Positions 43,337 to 52,339 of a DNA stretch of 64,000 nt are shown in pieces (position 1 is the stretch's first letter; each line of letters starts with the position of its first letter). Origin of the DNA: Amycolatopsis sp. DSM 110486 (GTDB lineage: Bacteria; Actinomycetota; Actinomycetes; Mycobacteriales; Pseudonocardiaceae); NCBI RefSeq assembly GCF_019468465.1, contig NZ_CP080519.1:5288001-5352000 (forward strand). Reading direction: 5' to 3'. The notes under the pieces are model-generated. The model saw only the letters and a list, made by a program, of their open reading frames with translations. It had not been told where the DNA came from and made no database searches. The position numbers and the translations under genes are program-made.

Positions 43337-44275
43337 TCAGCCGTACTGAGGTGCCGGGGCCGTGGCATTGAGCGCGGTCACCACGGCCTGCTCCTCGAAG
43401 TCGAAGTGGGACTCCAGCTCACCCGAGAGACGTTCCAGCTCGGCCCGCAGCTCGGCGGGATCCGACTCACCGGGCATAAAGCCCCCGACGAGCGCCTGGA
43501 TCGAGTCCTGCAGCTCCGCCACGACCTTGTGTTGCTCGGCCAGTTGCGCGACGGCGGGCGCGAGGGCCGGGAACTGCTCGGCGATCGGCGGGAACACCGC
43601 GACGTCCTCGCGGACGGGGTGCCGGCGCAGCGCGGCGCAGAAGCTCAGGCAGTGGATGCGCATCTGCTGGCCGATGTCCGGCTCCGGCCGGGTTATCGTG
43701 GCCGCGGCCCCCTCCTCGACCTTGTCCACCTGCTCGCGCAGCGTCCGCAGCTCGCCGCGCAGCCAGTCGTGGACCTCGACGATCCAGTCGCCCATGCCCT
43801 TCACTCGCTCTTCCCCGGGTGCGGCTTCGATGCGGTGCAACACGATCACTGGGATCTGCCGGGGCGTCTTGGCCTGGTAGTCACCGTACCCGGGTGCCTC
43901 GGCCACGACCTGCTCGAACAGCTTGTCGTGCGCTGCACCCTGGGGGATGGCGGCGATCGCCTTGTAGGTGTCCTCGCCGGTCTCGGCCGTGACGATCGGG
44001 TTCTTGCGAATGTTGTGGTACCAGGCGGGGTTGTGGTCCGCATCACCGGCCGACGCGACGACCACGCCGTTGCCGTCGATCTCCAGGTGCCCGAGGATGG
44101 CCTCGCGCGGCCGACCCGTCTTGGCGCCGATCGTGGTCAGCACGGCCAGCGCCCAGCCCTCGAACATGCCGGTCATCTTGCCGTTGTTCGCCCTGAACTC
44201 GGCGATGACCTGGCGCTGGAAGGCGCTCACATCGAAGCCGGACCAGTCTTCTGCTTGGCCATTGCTGGGTTTCAC
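43337..44275 (-). CDS. DUF385 nitroreductase-fold protein fused to a hemerythrin-like domain
   Basis: A 312-residue two-domain protein. Residues about 15-160 are a DUF385 split barrel (VLTTIGAKTGRPREAILGHL, DADHNPAWYHNIRKNP, ARQIPVIVLHRIE-like end). Residues about 165-305 form a four-helix hemerythrin-type bundle with IHCLSFCAALRRHPVREDVA, EQHKVVAELQD and ESHFDFEEQAV carrying the expected His/Glu iron ligands. GTG 44275 follows AAAGGA. A reductase coupled to an oxygen- or NO-sensing diiron domain is a plausible reading. Confidence 0.82.
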   Translation of the reverse strand: MKPSNGQAEDWSGFDVSAFQRQVIAEFRANNGKMTGMFEGWALAVLTTIGAKTGRPREAILGHLEIDGNGVVVASAGDADHNPAWYHNIRKNPIVTAETGEDTYKAIAAIPQGAAHDKLFEQVVAEAPGYGDYQAKTPRQIPVIVLHRIEAAPGEERVKGMGDWIVEVHDWLRGELRTLREQVDKVEEGAAATITRPEPDIGQQMRIHCLSFCAALRRHPVREDVAVFPPIAEQFPALAPAVAQLAEQHKVVAELQDSIQALVGGFMPGESDPAELRAELERLSGELESHFDFEEQAVVTALNATAPAPQYG

Positions 44276-44603
44276 GTATTTCCTTTCGGCGGTTTCCGGA
44301 AGGACGTCGCGGCACAGAATCAGACACGAAAATACCCCGCAAGCCTGGGCATGGCGCAGCAATCCCGACAGGGGGATTGACGAACTGCTAGAGACGGAGT
44401 TCCGGTCTCTGTGGCTGGTTAGCCGCTACCTCCATGCATAGGCCCATACGGGGCTCGCCACGAATTTAACACAGGACCCTTAGCGCGGCAAGTCACCTCA
44501 GCCCTCATTCCACGTTCACAAGGAGGGTGGCCGTCCGGTGGTATCCTTCTCCATTAGCGAAGACACGTTATTGGGGATTGGATCGGCGGCTTGAATGGAG
44601 GGT
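44276..44603. other. AT-richer intergenic region
   Basis: 328 bp with visibly lower GC than the flanks (for instance near 44461-44600). No gene seen apart from the leader ORF at its end; it marks the left edge of a compositionally foreign patch. Confidence 0.4.
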
Positions 44604-44645
44604 ATGTCGATGAATGATCCACTCCACTTTGGCTGGCGACGTTGA
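44604..44645 (+). CDS. Tiny leader ORF (13 codons) coupled to the next gene
   Basis: GGAGGG (44598-44602) precedes ATG 44604, which reads MSMNDPLHFGWRR and stop at 44643-44645. Its stop overlaps the TTG start of the next gene (TTGA). Either a coupling leader peptide or the true start of the next gene followed by a frameshift. Confidence 0.35.
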   Translation: MSMNDPLHFGWRR

Positions 44646-45079
44646 ATCGGGTTCAAGTTCTGAATTTCTTCAGAAGCGGTCAGCTCGACAACTTCAAGCC
44701 AGGAATCATGCTGGCTGCAGTGCTGGATGTGGTTGGAGATCCCGACGCGGTTACGGGGCCGCTCCCGGCCATATACGCCTTTGGGGATCTTCAATTGGGG
44801 TTTTCGGAAGGCGGAATTCTTTGGTATCTCGCGATTGAGCCGTCCGGTGGTGACATAATCCTTCCCGGCCCGTCGGGGGCTCCGTCCAGGGTGGATAACT
44901 TCACCCTCAAGGAACTTATGGACAACGCCAGAGTTTCAGGAGAAGAGCTGTCGAAGTGTGAGCCATTTGTTTCCGGCGAGTACTGGTGGCGGATTTCGGG
45001 GGCGCGGGTATTTATCGACTTTGACGAAGCTGGATTAATGAACGTCGCTCAATGCGCGGATCAACGGTTTGAAAATTAG
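44642..45079 (+). CDS. Hypothetical protein, immunity-protein-like
   Basis: A 145-residue acidic protein from a TTG: VQVLNFFRSGQLDNFKPGIM, LLDVVGDPDA-like turns, AIYAFGDLQLGFSEGGILWY and EYWWRISGARVFIDFDEAG. This layout recalls small proteins found next to polymorphic toxins in actinomycetes. Codon use is more AT-rich than the neighbours. There is no ribosome site of its own other than the coupled leader. No toxin gene is visible nearby. Confidence 0.6.
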   Translation: MNRVQVLNFFRSGQLDNFKPGIMLAAVLDVVGDPDAVTGPLPAIYAFGDLQLGFSEGGILWYLAIEPSGGDIILPGPSGAPSRVDNFTLKELMDNARVSGEELSKCEPFVSGEYWWRISGARVFIDFDEAGLMNVAQCADQRFEN

Positions 45080-45260
45080 GTTAAACTGTAAGCGGATCGC
45101 CCGTGCGGGCTGCTGGTGCGTGCCGGCATAAGGGAGATCATAGTTAGCGGTGAGCAGGGTAGTTCGGTGGAGGTTTGGGGCTGACGTGAGCCCGTGGGCC
45201 ACCGCTGCCTGCGAAGGAAATCCCGTGGTGTGCTGTCGGGGTGGGGGATATCGTTCTGCC

Positions 45261-45602
45261 GTGGACGATGGTGCAGAGGTGGACCAGGCGTGGCGGGCAG
45301 AGATGCTGGAGGACATCGCGAGTGGCGATCTCTCTCGGTCGACGCGGGCGCTTCTGTCGCTGACGTACAACGAACCGGACCGTGAATGGGTAGAGGATCT
45401 GCTCTTGGATCAACTGAGAGAGGGGAATGATGCTCAGCTGCGTTCTCTGGCGGTGATTTGCATGGGTCACCTCGGGCGGTTGCATGGGCTTGTCAGCGGT
45501 CGGCTGATCATCGTCCTCAAGGATCTGTTGGGTGACCCTGTTCTTGGCGGCACTGCTGAAGATGCGCTTGGTGACATCATGCACTTTGCCTGGATACTGT
45601 GA
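45261..45602 (+). CDS. HEAT-like helical protein, immunity-protein-like
   Basis: About 113 residues: AEVDQAWRAEMLEDIASGDL, TYNEPDREWVEDLLLDQLRE, AVICMGHLGRLHG and LGGTAEDALGDIMHFAWIL. Paired helices and the GHL..LHG motif are those of short HEAT-type immunity proteins in polymorphic-toxin loci. The start is uncertain; GTG 45261 is chosen, and GTG 45225 or 45228 would lengthen it. A lone immunity gene near a tRNA suggests a relic toxin island. Confidence 0.6.
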   Translation: MDDGAEVDQAWRAEMLEDIASGDLSRSTRALLSLTYNEPDREWVEDLLLDQLREGNDAQLRSLAVICMGHLGRLHGLVSGRLIIVLKDLLGDPVLGGTAEDALGDIMHFAWIL

Positions 45603-46010
45603 GTCGGAATTATCGGTTTGAGGTTTGCGGACCGAGGATGAGCTTCACGATCGTGCAGCCGGACGGTCGAGTGGGCTCGGCGACGAGGGCGACGAGGTCT
45701 CGGTCGTGGGGGATGCGCGGGCTTGGCGGAGTGGTGCCGGTGCTCGAGGTGGCCTCGCCGGCAGTTGGGCGCTGGGTGGCTGTGGTGTCACGTAGCGTGG
45801 CGGCCCGGTGAGGCGCGGTGACGCGGTACTGGCGGTGGGGCCGTGTTCACGCCGACCTTCGGCCAGTCGGATGGACCGTCAGCGGGTCACCGAAGGGTGG
45901 TCCGACCTGGGGTTTTGGGGGCTTCAGACCTTGGCGGACCCCCCGGTGAAGGAGCGCCATGGCGGGGTGTAGTCTTTGTTCACACGAGATGCGGAGTTCA
46001 CCTTCGCTTC
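45603..46010. other. Intergenic region before tRNA-Ala
   Basis: 408 bp. No convincing gene on either strand. A minus-strand frame ending near 45603 (HDRDLVALVAEPTRPSG) could be a decayed C-terminus, but I cannot assign it. Confidence 0.35.
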
Positions 46011-46083
46011 GGGGCTATGGCGCAGCTGGTAGCGCACCTCACTGGCAGTGAGGGGGTCAGGGGTTCGAATCCCCTTAGCTCCA
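46011..46083 (+). tRNA. tRNA-Ala (anticodon GGC)
   Basis: A full cloverleaf: acceptor GGGGCTA/TAGCTCC, D-arm GCGCAGCTGGTAGCGC, anticodon stem CCTCA/TGAGG around CTGGCAG (anticodon GGC), T-arm AGGGGTTCGAATCCCCT, discriminator A. No encoded CCA. tRNA 3' ends are common integration sites, which fits the foreign-looking patch on its left. Confidence 0.95.
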
Positions 46084-46093
46084 CATCGCAATG

Positions 46094-46135
46094 AACCCCT
46101 TCGATCAAGTCGTTTCGGCTGGTCGGAGGGGTTTT
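46094..46135 (+). terminator. Rho-independent terminator of tRNA-Ala
   Basis: AACCCCTTCGA (46094-46104) pairs with TCGGAGGGGTT (46123-46133) with one G-U, followed by a T-run. Confidence 0.75.
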
Positions 46136-46511
46136 CTACGTTGCGGGCTCGATCTTCGCTGATCAGCTTGCGGCGACATCCTGTGCCCCTGCTGGGGCAG
46201 AACTGGAGCACTGCCACAGCCTCAGCCCGGCGTCGGCGCGGTGTTCCTCGCCGCTCCCAGGCCTGGCTGGCGCCCGACCCCCACACCAGCGAAGAGGGGG
46301 ACCACCGCCAAACACTCGCCCGGCGCAGGCATCGGCGGCGTGGGCGGAGGCGGAGTCACCGCCTACCACCGCCGCTCCAGACTATCAATTCATTGAAGCG
46401 CGGTATATCCGAACATCATCGTCGCGCCGACGCCGAACAGACTGGACACTTGACGAACACTGAACGAATCCGACGGGCGGATTCCGTAACAATTCCGTCC
46501 TCGTCAAGTGC
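46136..46511. other. Intergenic region after tRNA-Ala
   Basis: 376 bp with no recognised gene, integrase or obvious repeat of the tRNA 3' end. GC is mixed, consistent with a recombination scar. Confidence 0.35.
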
Positions 46512-46721
46512 GTGAACCTAACCTGTGAGAATGAGATCGAACAAAGTGAAAGCGCTCTGAAAGCCAGGCACCGAGCTGTGTCGTTCTTCCGCGAGTTCGT
46601 GCGCGATCCCTGGACGCTCGGCGCGGTCGCGCCGAGCGCCCCGGCTCTGGCCAGGGCGGCGACGGCGGCGGTGGTCTACGCCTTCCTTCTCCCGCCAGTG
46701 AAGCGCCTGCGAGCGGGCTGA
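46512..46721 (+). pseudogene. Truncated N-terminus of a phospholipid (PmtA-like) methyltransferase
   Basis: The frame reads AVSFFREFVRDPWTLGAVAP then SAPALARAATAAVV before losing the match and stopping. FFREFxRDPxTxGAVAPSxPALA is the hallmark start of class I PmtA-type methyltransferases; the SAM-binding core is missing. Confidence 0.6.
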
Positions 46722-46761
46722 ACCATAGGGCAACCAATCCTCCCCTTCAGGCGTGTACGTC

Positions 46762-46775
46762 CTGCATGCATGCAG
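46762..46775. promoter_or_regulatory. 14 bp palindrome CTGCATGCATGCAG
   Basis: A perfect palindrome 15 bp before the start of the large secreted protein gene, directly before its ribosome site (GGGGAGGG). It could be a repressor site or fold in the mRNA and affect translation. Confidence 0.4.
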
Positions 46776-46790
46776 CAGGGGAGGGCCAGC

Positions 46791-49397
46791 ATGACCTTAC
46801 GAAGATCACTGACGTTGCTCGCCGTCGCGCTCACCATCGCGCTCACCGGCACCGATGGCGCGATGGCGGCAGCGGAAACCACTGGTCAACAGCGTTCCGA
46901 GGTGACGCTGTCCGCGACGTCCTGGGGTTACGTCGACTCAGCGACACCGACCACCGCCAATTTCAAGCCATCCGGCAACTTGCCGATCGGCACCTGGGAC
47001 AACACACCGCACCTCCAACGCTCGTACGTGAATTTCGACCTGAGCTCGTTGCGAGGTGTGCCGTTCACGACGGTGCTGCTTTCGGCCGGCGAGACGCACT
47101 ACGTCGACTGCGACAGTCGCGCAACCGAGGTGTGGCGGACCTCCGCCTACACTAAGCAGTCGACCTGGCAGAACCGCCCGGCGGAGCGGACACGGGTAGC
47201 CTCCAGGGGCGCCGACGGCACCTGCATCGACAACGACGCCACGTTCGACGTCACCACTGCGGTGCGGGACGCGGTCGACCACAAGGACCGTCACCTCACG
47301 CTGGGCTTCCGCGTCGCCGAATCCCACGAGGCGGACCCGGCGTTCTATCGGCTGATCGAGGCCCCGGCAACGCTGCGGGTGGTCAACAACGCGCCGCCCG
47401 CGCCGCCGACCGACCTCCGCACCAACGACGAACCCTGTGCCAAGGACGGCACCGGAGCACTGGTGAGCCGCCAGCTGGAGCTGAGCGCACAGGTATCCGA
47501 CCCGGACGGCGACTTCACGTCCGGGCAGTTCACGTGGTGGCCGGTGGCGGACCCGTCGCAACGGCACACGGGTGCCGGGTCGGGCAACCCCGCCGCGGCG
47601 TACCCGGACACCTCGGACCTCGCCGACGGCACCTACGCGTGGGAGGTGTACGCACAGGACAGCTGGGGTGCGAAGTCGTCCACGGTGGGCCCGTGCCGGT
47701 TCACCGTCGACCGCACGGATCCGAACGCGCCTGCCGTCGTCTCCGCGACGTACCCTGCGGACGCCGAGGGCGGCGGGGTCGGTGTGTCGGGCGAGTTCAC
47801 CTTCTCCCCCAACGGTTCCACCGACGTCGCGCGGTACGACTACAACTTCGGCGCGAACACGCGTGAGATCGCCGCAGGCCCCGACGGCACGGCCACCGTC
47901 AGCTTCACGCCAACGGCCAACGGCTGGCAGTCGGTGCTCGTGCGGGCGTGGGACCGGGCGGGCAACCTCTCGCTCAGCACCTACTACTCATTCCTCGTCA
48001 AGGAGACGCGGCCGACGGTCACGTCCGACCGCTACCCGCCGCAGGGCGGCCCAGCCGGCGGTATCGGCGTGCCGGGTGTGTTCCGGTTCGCGCCGGGGAT
48101 GCCGAACGTCGTGGCGTATGACTACCGGCTGGACGACGGCGCGTCCGCCACGGTCACGGCCGGCCAGGACGGCGTCGCCGAGGTGACGATCACGCCGGCC
48201 ACCGGTGGTGATCACGTGCTGTTCGTGCGCAGCACCGACACCTCGGGCGTAACGTCGCCGGAACGGGAGTACCGATTCCTCGTCGATGCGTCACCGGTGG
48301 TAAGCGGGCCCGAGAACGTCGACCTGGGCACCTCGGCCACGTACACGGCAACCCCGAGAATGCCGGACGTCGTCGAGTACAACTACTGGTTCGCGAGTGC
48401 CGAGAGTACGAAGTGGACGGTCAAGGCGAACGCCGACGGAACCGCCACGCTGCCGGTCGAGTTCACCTCGGCTGACCAGAACCTGCTGCGGGTCCAGGCC
48501 CGCGACGCGTCCGGCGGGCTGTCCCCGGTGACGGAGAAACGGTTGTCGCTCAACACCTGGCGACCGACGATCGGCCACGAGGGCGACATCGCGACGGAGG
48601 GCAGAGCCGCCACGTTCACGTTCACCACCCCGATGCCGAACGCCGTGGAGTTCGAGTACTGGCTGACGGCGGACCCGGCGACCAGGTGGACCGTGCCGGT
48701 CAGCGGGAACACCGCGACGGTGAGCTACACCCCACCAAGGATCGGCGACTACGAGATGTTGGTACGCACGAGGAACACGGCGGGCGTGTGGTCGTCAACG
48801 GACAACATCACGTGGACAGTGACGAACGATCCAACGGTGACCTCGAAGGAGTTCCAGGCAAACGGGCGGGTGTTCCCCGGCACCTTCACGTTGGAAGCCC
48901 GCCAGCCGGATGCGGTGGCGTTCGAGTACTCGTTCGACTGGGGTCCGTTCCAGCAGGTGGCCGCTCAGAACGGGCGCTCCGTGCTGGCATGGACTCCCCC
49001 GCTGCCACCGGAAGGCTGGGCCTCCCACAACCTGCGGGTGCGTACGGTGACGGCCGACAAGGTCTCCTCGCAGGAGAACACGTACGGGTTCAGCATCTCG
49101 AGCGCGCCGTACGTGTCGTCCAAGGAATACCCGGAAAGCGAGTGGTCGGGCGGTCCTGGTGTGCCGGGGACGTTCACCTTCACGCCGGGTATGCCGGGCA
49201 TCGTCTCGTACACCTACTACGTCCGGAACGACCGGGGTGCCGTGACAGAGGAGTTCACGGTGCCGGCGGACAGTTCGGGTGCGGGGACGATGACGTGGAC
49301 CCCACCGGACCGAGGCATCTACTCGGTCACCGTGTGGGGCAACACGGCCGACGGCACCAGGTCGGGTGGCATCGGCTACTCGGTGTACGTCAACTAA
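46791..49397 (+). CDS. Large secreted protein: DNRLRE domain plus six Ig-like repeats
   Basis: 868 residues. A signal peptide (MTLRRSLTLLAVALTIALTG to about AMAAAE) is followed by a DNRLRE-type domain (WGYVDSATPTTANFKPSGNL, LQRSYVNFDLSSLRG), a fibronectin-like linker (PPAPPTDLRTND) and six beta-sandwich repeats of roughly 90-100 residues. Repeat signature: a YP..GG.GVPG.F.F start, PGMP.VV.Y.Y in the middle and a RD/RT.AG..S element near the end. Such proteins act as surface adhesins or RHS-associated scaffolds. Start ATG 46791 follows GGGGAGGG. It ends at a strong hairpin; no toxin domain is present. Confidence 0.8.
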   Translation: MTLRRSLTLLAVALTIALTGTDGAMAAAETTGQQRSEVTLSATSWGYVDSATPTTANFKPSGNLPIGTWDNTPHLQRSYVNFDLSSLRGVPFTTVLLSAGETHYVDCDSRATEVWRTSAYTKQSTWQNRPAERTRVASRGADGTCIDNDATFDVTTAVRDAVDHKDRHLTLGFRVAESHEADPAFYRLIEAPATLRVVNNAPPAPPTDLRTNDEPCAKDGTGALVSRQLELSAQVSDPDGDFTSGQFTWWPVADPSQRHTGAGSGNPAAAYPDTSDLADGTYAWEVYAQDSWGAKSSTVGPCRFTVDRTDPNAPAVVSATYPADAEGGGVGVSGEFTFSPNGSTDVARYDYNFGANTREIAAGPDGTATVSFTPTANGWQSVLVRAWDRAGNLSLSTYYSFLVKETRPTVTSDRYPPQGGPAGGIGVPGVFRFAPGMPNVVAYDYRLDDGASATVTAGQDGVAEVTITPATGGDHVLFVRSTDTSGVTSPEREYRFLVDASPVVSGPENVDLGTSATYTATPRMPDVVEYNYWFASAESTKWTVKANADGTATLPVEFTSADQNLLRVQARDASGGLSPVTEKRLSLNTWRPTIGHEGDIATEGRAATFTFTTPMPNAVEFEYWLTADPATRWTVPVSGNTATVSYTPPRIGDYEMLVRTRNTAGVWSSTDNITWTVTNDPTVTSKEFQANGRVFPGTFTLEARQPDAVAFEYSFDWGPFQQVAAQNGRSVLAWTPPLPPEGWASHNLRVRTVTADKVSSQENTYGFSISSAPYVSSKEYPESEWSGGPGVPGTFTFTPGMPGIVSYTYYVRNDRGAVTEEFTVPADSSGAGTMTWTPPDRGIYSVTVWGNTADGTRSGGIGYSVYVN

Positions 49398-49408
49398 CCG
49401 CGTGACCG

Positions 49409-49440
49409 GCGGCCCCGCTCCCGCCAGGGAGCGGGGCCGC
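49409..49440. terminator. Hairpin terminator of the Ig-repeat protein gene
   Basis: GCGGCCCCGCTCCC (49409-49422) pairs perfectly with GGGAGCGGGGCCGC (49427-49440), 4-base loop. Confidence 0.8.
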
Positions 49441-49982
49441 ATGCGCAGTATCGGCAGCACGCTCTCCCGAACCAGTAGGCACATCGACGAGCTGAAGGCG
49501 GCCAGGTGCAGCGAGGACGAGATCTTCGTTGTGACGGTCACCGCCCGATCGGGGCGGCGCTGGGCAGCTTCGAAGCCGACCGCGACGCGATCCATCGCTG
49601 AGAGGTGCCGAGAACGTACGTGGCCGCTCGTCCTTCAGGGTTTTCTGCATCGGTGGGTCGATGCACCACCTGCGCCGGCCCTGGTTCGACGGAATCAGCT
49701 GCTCATCATCACCTCTGCGGAGATCATCGCGGAGAGGCCCGCACTGTCGTTGGCGCAAGAGCTGCCTGATGAAGTCCAGGACCCCGCCCCGAGAACCCCC
49801 AGCTCAAGGACCTCTTCATGACTTATTTTTAGCTCTGTATTGACTCCCCGTGTGGGCGCCGTTACATTTTCACCCGGTTGTGACGCCGAGGTCCCCGCCC
49901 GCTACGCCGCGTCTTCATGTCTGGGCATGAGCCTTGCCGTTTCCTGCTCGTCGAACGCCGCGGTGCGGTGGAGGAGGTTCCG
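49441..49982. other. Intergenic region with a possible decayed reading frame
   Basis: About 540 bp. A + frame near 49685-49780 reads NQLLIITSAEIIAERPALSL then AQELPDEV, and continues in another frame as ENPQLKDLFMTYF and stop near 49831. This looks like the end of a frameshifted gene, but I cannot name it. The promoter of the next gene must lie at the right end. Confidence 0.35.
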
Positions 49983-52202
49983 ATGGGATTGCGGAGAGTG
50001 GGCACGGTGGTGCTGTCCGCGTTGGCGCTGGTGAGTGGGTACGCGGGGGTGTCGCAGGCGGAGCCGGCAGCCCAAGCCCAGCCCCAAGCCCAAGCCATCG
50101 CGCCCGATCAGTGGTTCACGGTGCAGTCCGTGAACAGCGGCAAGTGCGTAGACGCGAAATCCGCCGCCAGCGCCAACGGCACGGTGGTCCAGCAGTACAG
50201 CTGTAACCAAACCGCCTCCCAAACCTGGCAGTTCCAGCCCACCACCGACGGCTACGTCCGCGTGAACACGCAGCTCAACGCGGCCCAGTCCTGGGACATC
50301 ACGGACGTCTCGAAGGCCGACGGTGGACTGGTGCAGCTCTGGTCCTACTCGAACGGCGTCAACCAGCAGTGGCAGCCGGTGCAGGAAGCGAGTGGTGCGT
50401 ACCACTTCGTGAACCGCAACAGTGGCAAGTGTCTCGACGTGCCGAGCGCCTCTATCGCAGACAGCGTTCAGCTTCAGCAGTACACCTGTAATAACACCAG
50501 TGCGCAATCGTTCACAATAACTCCCGTGGGTGGTACTACGACTCCTCCGAGCGAGGACCCGGACCTCGGCCCGAACGTCGTGATCTTCGATCCGTCGATG
50601 TCCGCCGCGAGCATCCAGAGCAGGCTGAACAGCATCTTCAGCCAGCAGGAGAAGAACCAGTTCGGCAGCCAGCGCTACGCCGTGATGTTCAAGCCGGGCA
50701 CGTACTCCAACGACGTGAACGTCGGCTTCTACACCCAGGTCCTCGGCCTCGGGCTCAGCCCCGACGCCGTGACGATCAACGGCGCCGTGCACGTGGAAGC
50801 CGACTGGTTCCCGCCGCAGAACGCGACGCAGAATTTCTGGCGCGGCGCCGAGAACCTGTCGGTGAACCCGACCGGCGGGGCCGATCGGTGGGCGGTAAGC
50901 CAGGCGGCTCCCTACCGGCGCATGCACGTGCGCGGTGACCTGCAGCTCGACGACGGCGGCTGGGCCAGCGGCGGCTGGATCTCCGACACCAAGATCGACG
51001 GACAGGTCCGCTCCGGCTCGCAGCAGCAGTGGATCTCGCGCGACTCGCAGTTCGGCAGCTGGAACGGCTCCAACTGGAACATGGTCTTCGTCGGCGTGAA
51101 CGGCGCGCCGCAGAACACGTTCCCGAGCCCGCCCTACACCACGGTCGGCCAGGCGCCGGTGGTCCGCGAGAAGCCGTTCCTCTACATCGACAGCGCCGGC
51201 AAGTACCAGGTCTTCGTGCCGGCCCTGCGCACCAACACCTCCGGCACCAGCTGGGCGAACGGCACCGCGCCGGGCTCTTCGCTGCCGATCGACCAGTTCT
51301 ACATCGCCAAGCCGGGCGCCTCGGCGGCCGACATGAACGCCGCGCTCGCGGCGGGCAAGAACCTGCTGATCACGCCGGGTGTCTACCACCTCAACCAGAC
51401 CCTGCACGTGACCCGCCCCGACACCGTGGTCCTCGGCCTCGGCATCGCGACCCTGGTGCCCGACAACGGCATCACCGCGATGAACGTGGACGACGTCAAC
51501 GGCGTGAAGGTCGCCGGCCTGCTCATCGACGCCGGCACGACGAACTCGAACACGCTCATGCAGGTCGGCGCGCCCGGCTCGACCGCCGACCACTCGGCCG
51601 ACCCGACCTCGCTGCACGACGTGTTCTTCCGCATCGGCGGCCCGGCCGTCGGCAAGGCGACCAACAGCCTGGTGGTGAACAGCAACAACGTGATCGGCGA
51701 CCACATGTGGATCTGGCGCGCCGACCACGCGGCGAACAACAGCTTCGTCGGCTGGAACACCAACACCGCCGACAACGGGCTGACCGTCAACGGCAACAAC
51801 GTCACGATGTACGGCCTGTTCGTCGAGCACTACCAGAAAACGCAGGTCGTCTGGAACGGCAACGGCGGGCGCACGTACTTCTTCCAGAACGAGATGCCCT
51901 ACGACGTGCCCAACCAGGCATCGTGGATGAACGGTTCCTCGCAGGGCTATTCCGCTTACAAGGTGGGCCCGAACGTGACCAGTCACGAAGCGTGGGGCCT
52001 GGGCAGCTACTGCTTCTTCAACACCAACCCGTCGGTTGCCAGCGCCCATGCGTACGAGGCGCCCAACACCCCGGGCGTGCGGTTCCACGACATGGTCACC
52101 GTGTCGCTGAACCACGCGGGCACGATCACCCACGTCATCAACACGACGGGCGCGACCACGCCCGACGGGACGAAGCCCGTGAACCTGGTGAGCTACCCGT
52201 AG
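49983..52202 (+). CDS. Secreted RICIN (CBM13) plus right-handed beta-helix protein
   Basis: 739 residues. A signal peptide (MGLRRVGTVVLSALALVSGY to about SQAEPA) precedes a ricin-type beta-trefoil with three QxW-like repeats (SGKCVDAKSAASANGTVVQQ, SQTWQFQ, NQQWQPV), a Thr/Pro linker, and a long parallel beta-helix (IFDPSMSAASIQSRLN, VYHLNQTLHVTRPDT, NNVTMYGLFVEHYQKT). This architecture is common among secreted streptomycete proteins, often mislabelled adenylyl cyclase. A polysaccharide-binding and -degrading role is likely. GGAGGAGG precedes ATG 49983. Confidence 0.85.
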   Translation: MGLRRVGTVVLSALALVSGYAGVSQAEPAAQAQPQAQAIAPDQWFTVQSVNSGKCVDAKSAASANGTVVQQYSCNQTASQTWQFQPTTDGYVRVNTQLNAAQSWDITDVSKADGGLVQLWSYSNGVNQQWQPVQEASGAYHFVNRNSGKCLDVPSASIADSVQLQQYTCNNTSAQSFTITPVGGTTTPPSEDPDLGPNVVIFDPSMSAASIQSRLNSIFSQQEKNQFGSQRYAVMFKPGTYSNDVNVGFYTQVLGLGLSPDAVTINGAVHVEADWFPPQNATQNFWRGAENLSVNPTGGADRWAVSQAAPYRRMHVRGDLQLDDGGWASGGWISDTKIDGQVRSGSQQQWISRDSQFGSWNGSNWNMVFVGVNGAPQNTFPSPPYTTVGQAPVVREKPFLYIDSAGKYQVFVPALRTNTSGTSWANGTAPGSSLPIDQFYIAKPGASAADMNAALAAGKNLLITPGVYHLNQTLHVTRPDTVVLGLGIATLVPDNGITAMNVDDVNGVKVAGLLIDAGTTNSNTLMQVGAPGSTADHSADPTSLHDVFFRIGGPAVGKATNSLVVNSNNVIGDHMWIWRADHAANNSFVGWNTNTADNGLTVNGNNVTMYGLFVEHYQKTQVVWNGNGGRTYFFQNEMPYDVPNQASWMNGSSQGYSAYKVGPNVTSHEAWGLGSYCFFNTNPSVASAHAYEAPNTPGVRFHDMVTVSLNHAGTITHVINTTGATTPDGTKPVNLVSYP

Positions 52203-52218
52203 CGCAGGCGCTCCAGAC

Positions 52219-52260
52219 AACCGGTGCGCGCCGTGGTGGCGGCCTCGGCGCGCACCGGTT
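52219..52260. terminator. Hairpin terminator of the RICIN protein gene
   Basis: AACCGGTGCGCGCC (52219-52232) pairs perfectly with GGCGCGCACCGGTT (52247-52260). Confidence 0.75.
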
Positions 52261-52296
52261 CCCAGTCCACGTGAGAACGCGCAAACGATCGACAGG

Positions 52297-52339
52297 AGTC
52301 GCCCGGTTCCCGGAACTTCCGGAAACTGGGCGACTTTTT
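52297..52339 (+). terminator. Second terminator with T-run
   Basis: AGTCGCCCGGTT (52297-52308) pairs with AACTGGGCGACT (52324-52335) with one G-U and is followed by TTTTT, a classic rho-independent form. It lies before the ABC operon and would insulate it. Confidence 0.7.

Noticed and set aside
45924..46286. A minus-strand frame across tRNA-Ala
   Set aside because: It reads through the tRNA gene in reverse and is a typical false call around tRNAs.
50072..50098. Short tandem repeat in the signal peptide region of the RICIN protein (CCCAAGCC-type)
   Set aside because: It encodes an AQAQPQAQA linker of the mature N-terminus and is ordinary low-complexity coding sequence, not a functional repeat.
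49902..52220. A 772-codon frame on the minus strand
   Set aside because: It mirrors the RICIN/beta-helix gene, is Val/Arg/Gly-rich with no recognisable domain, and has no ribosome site.
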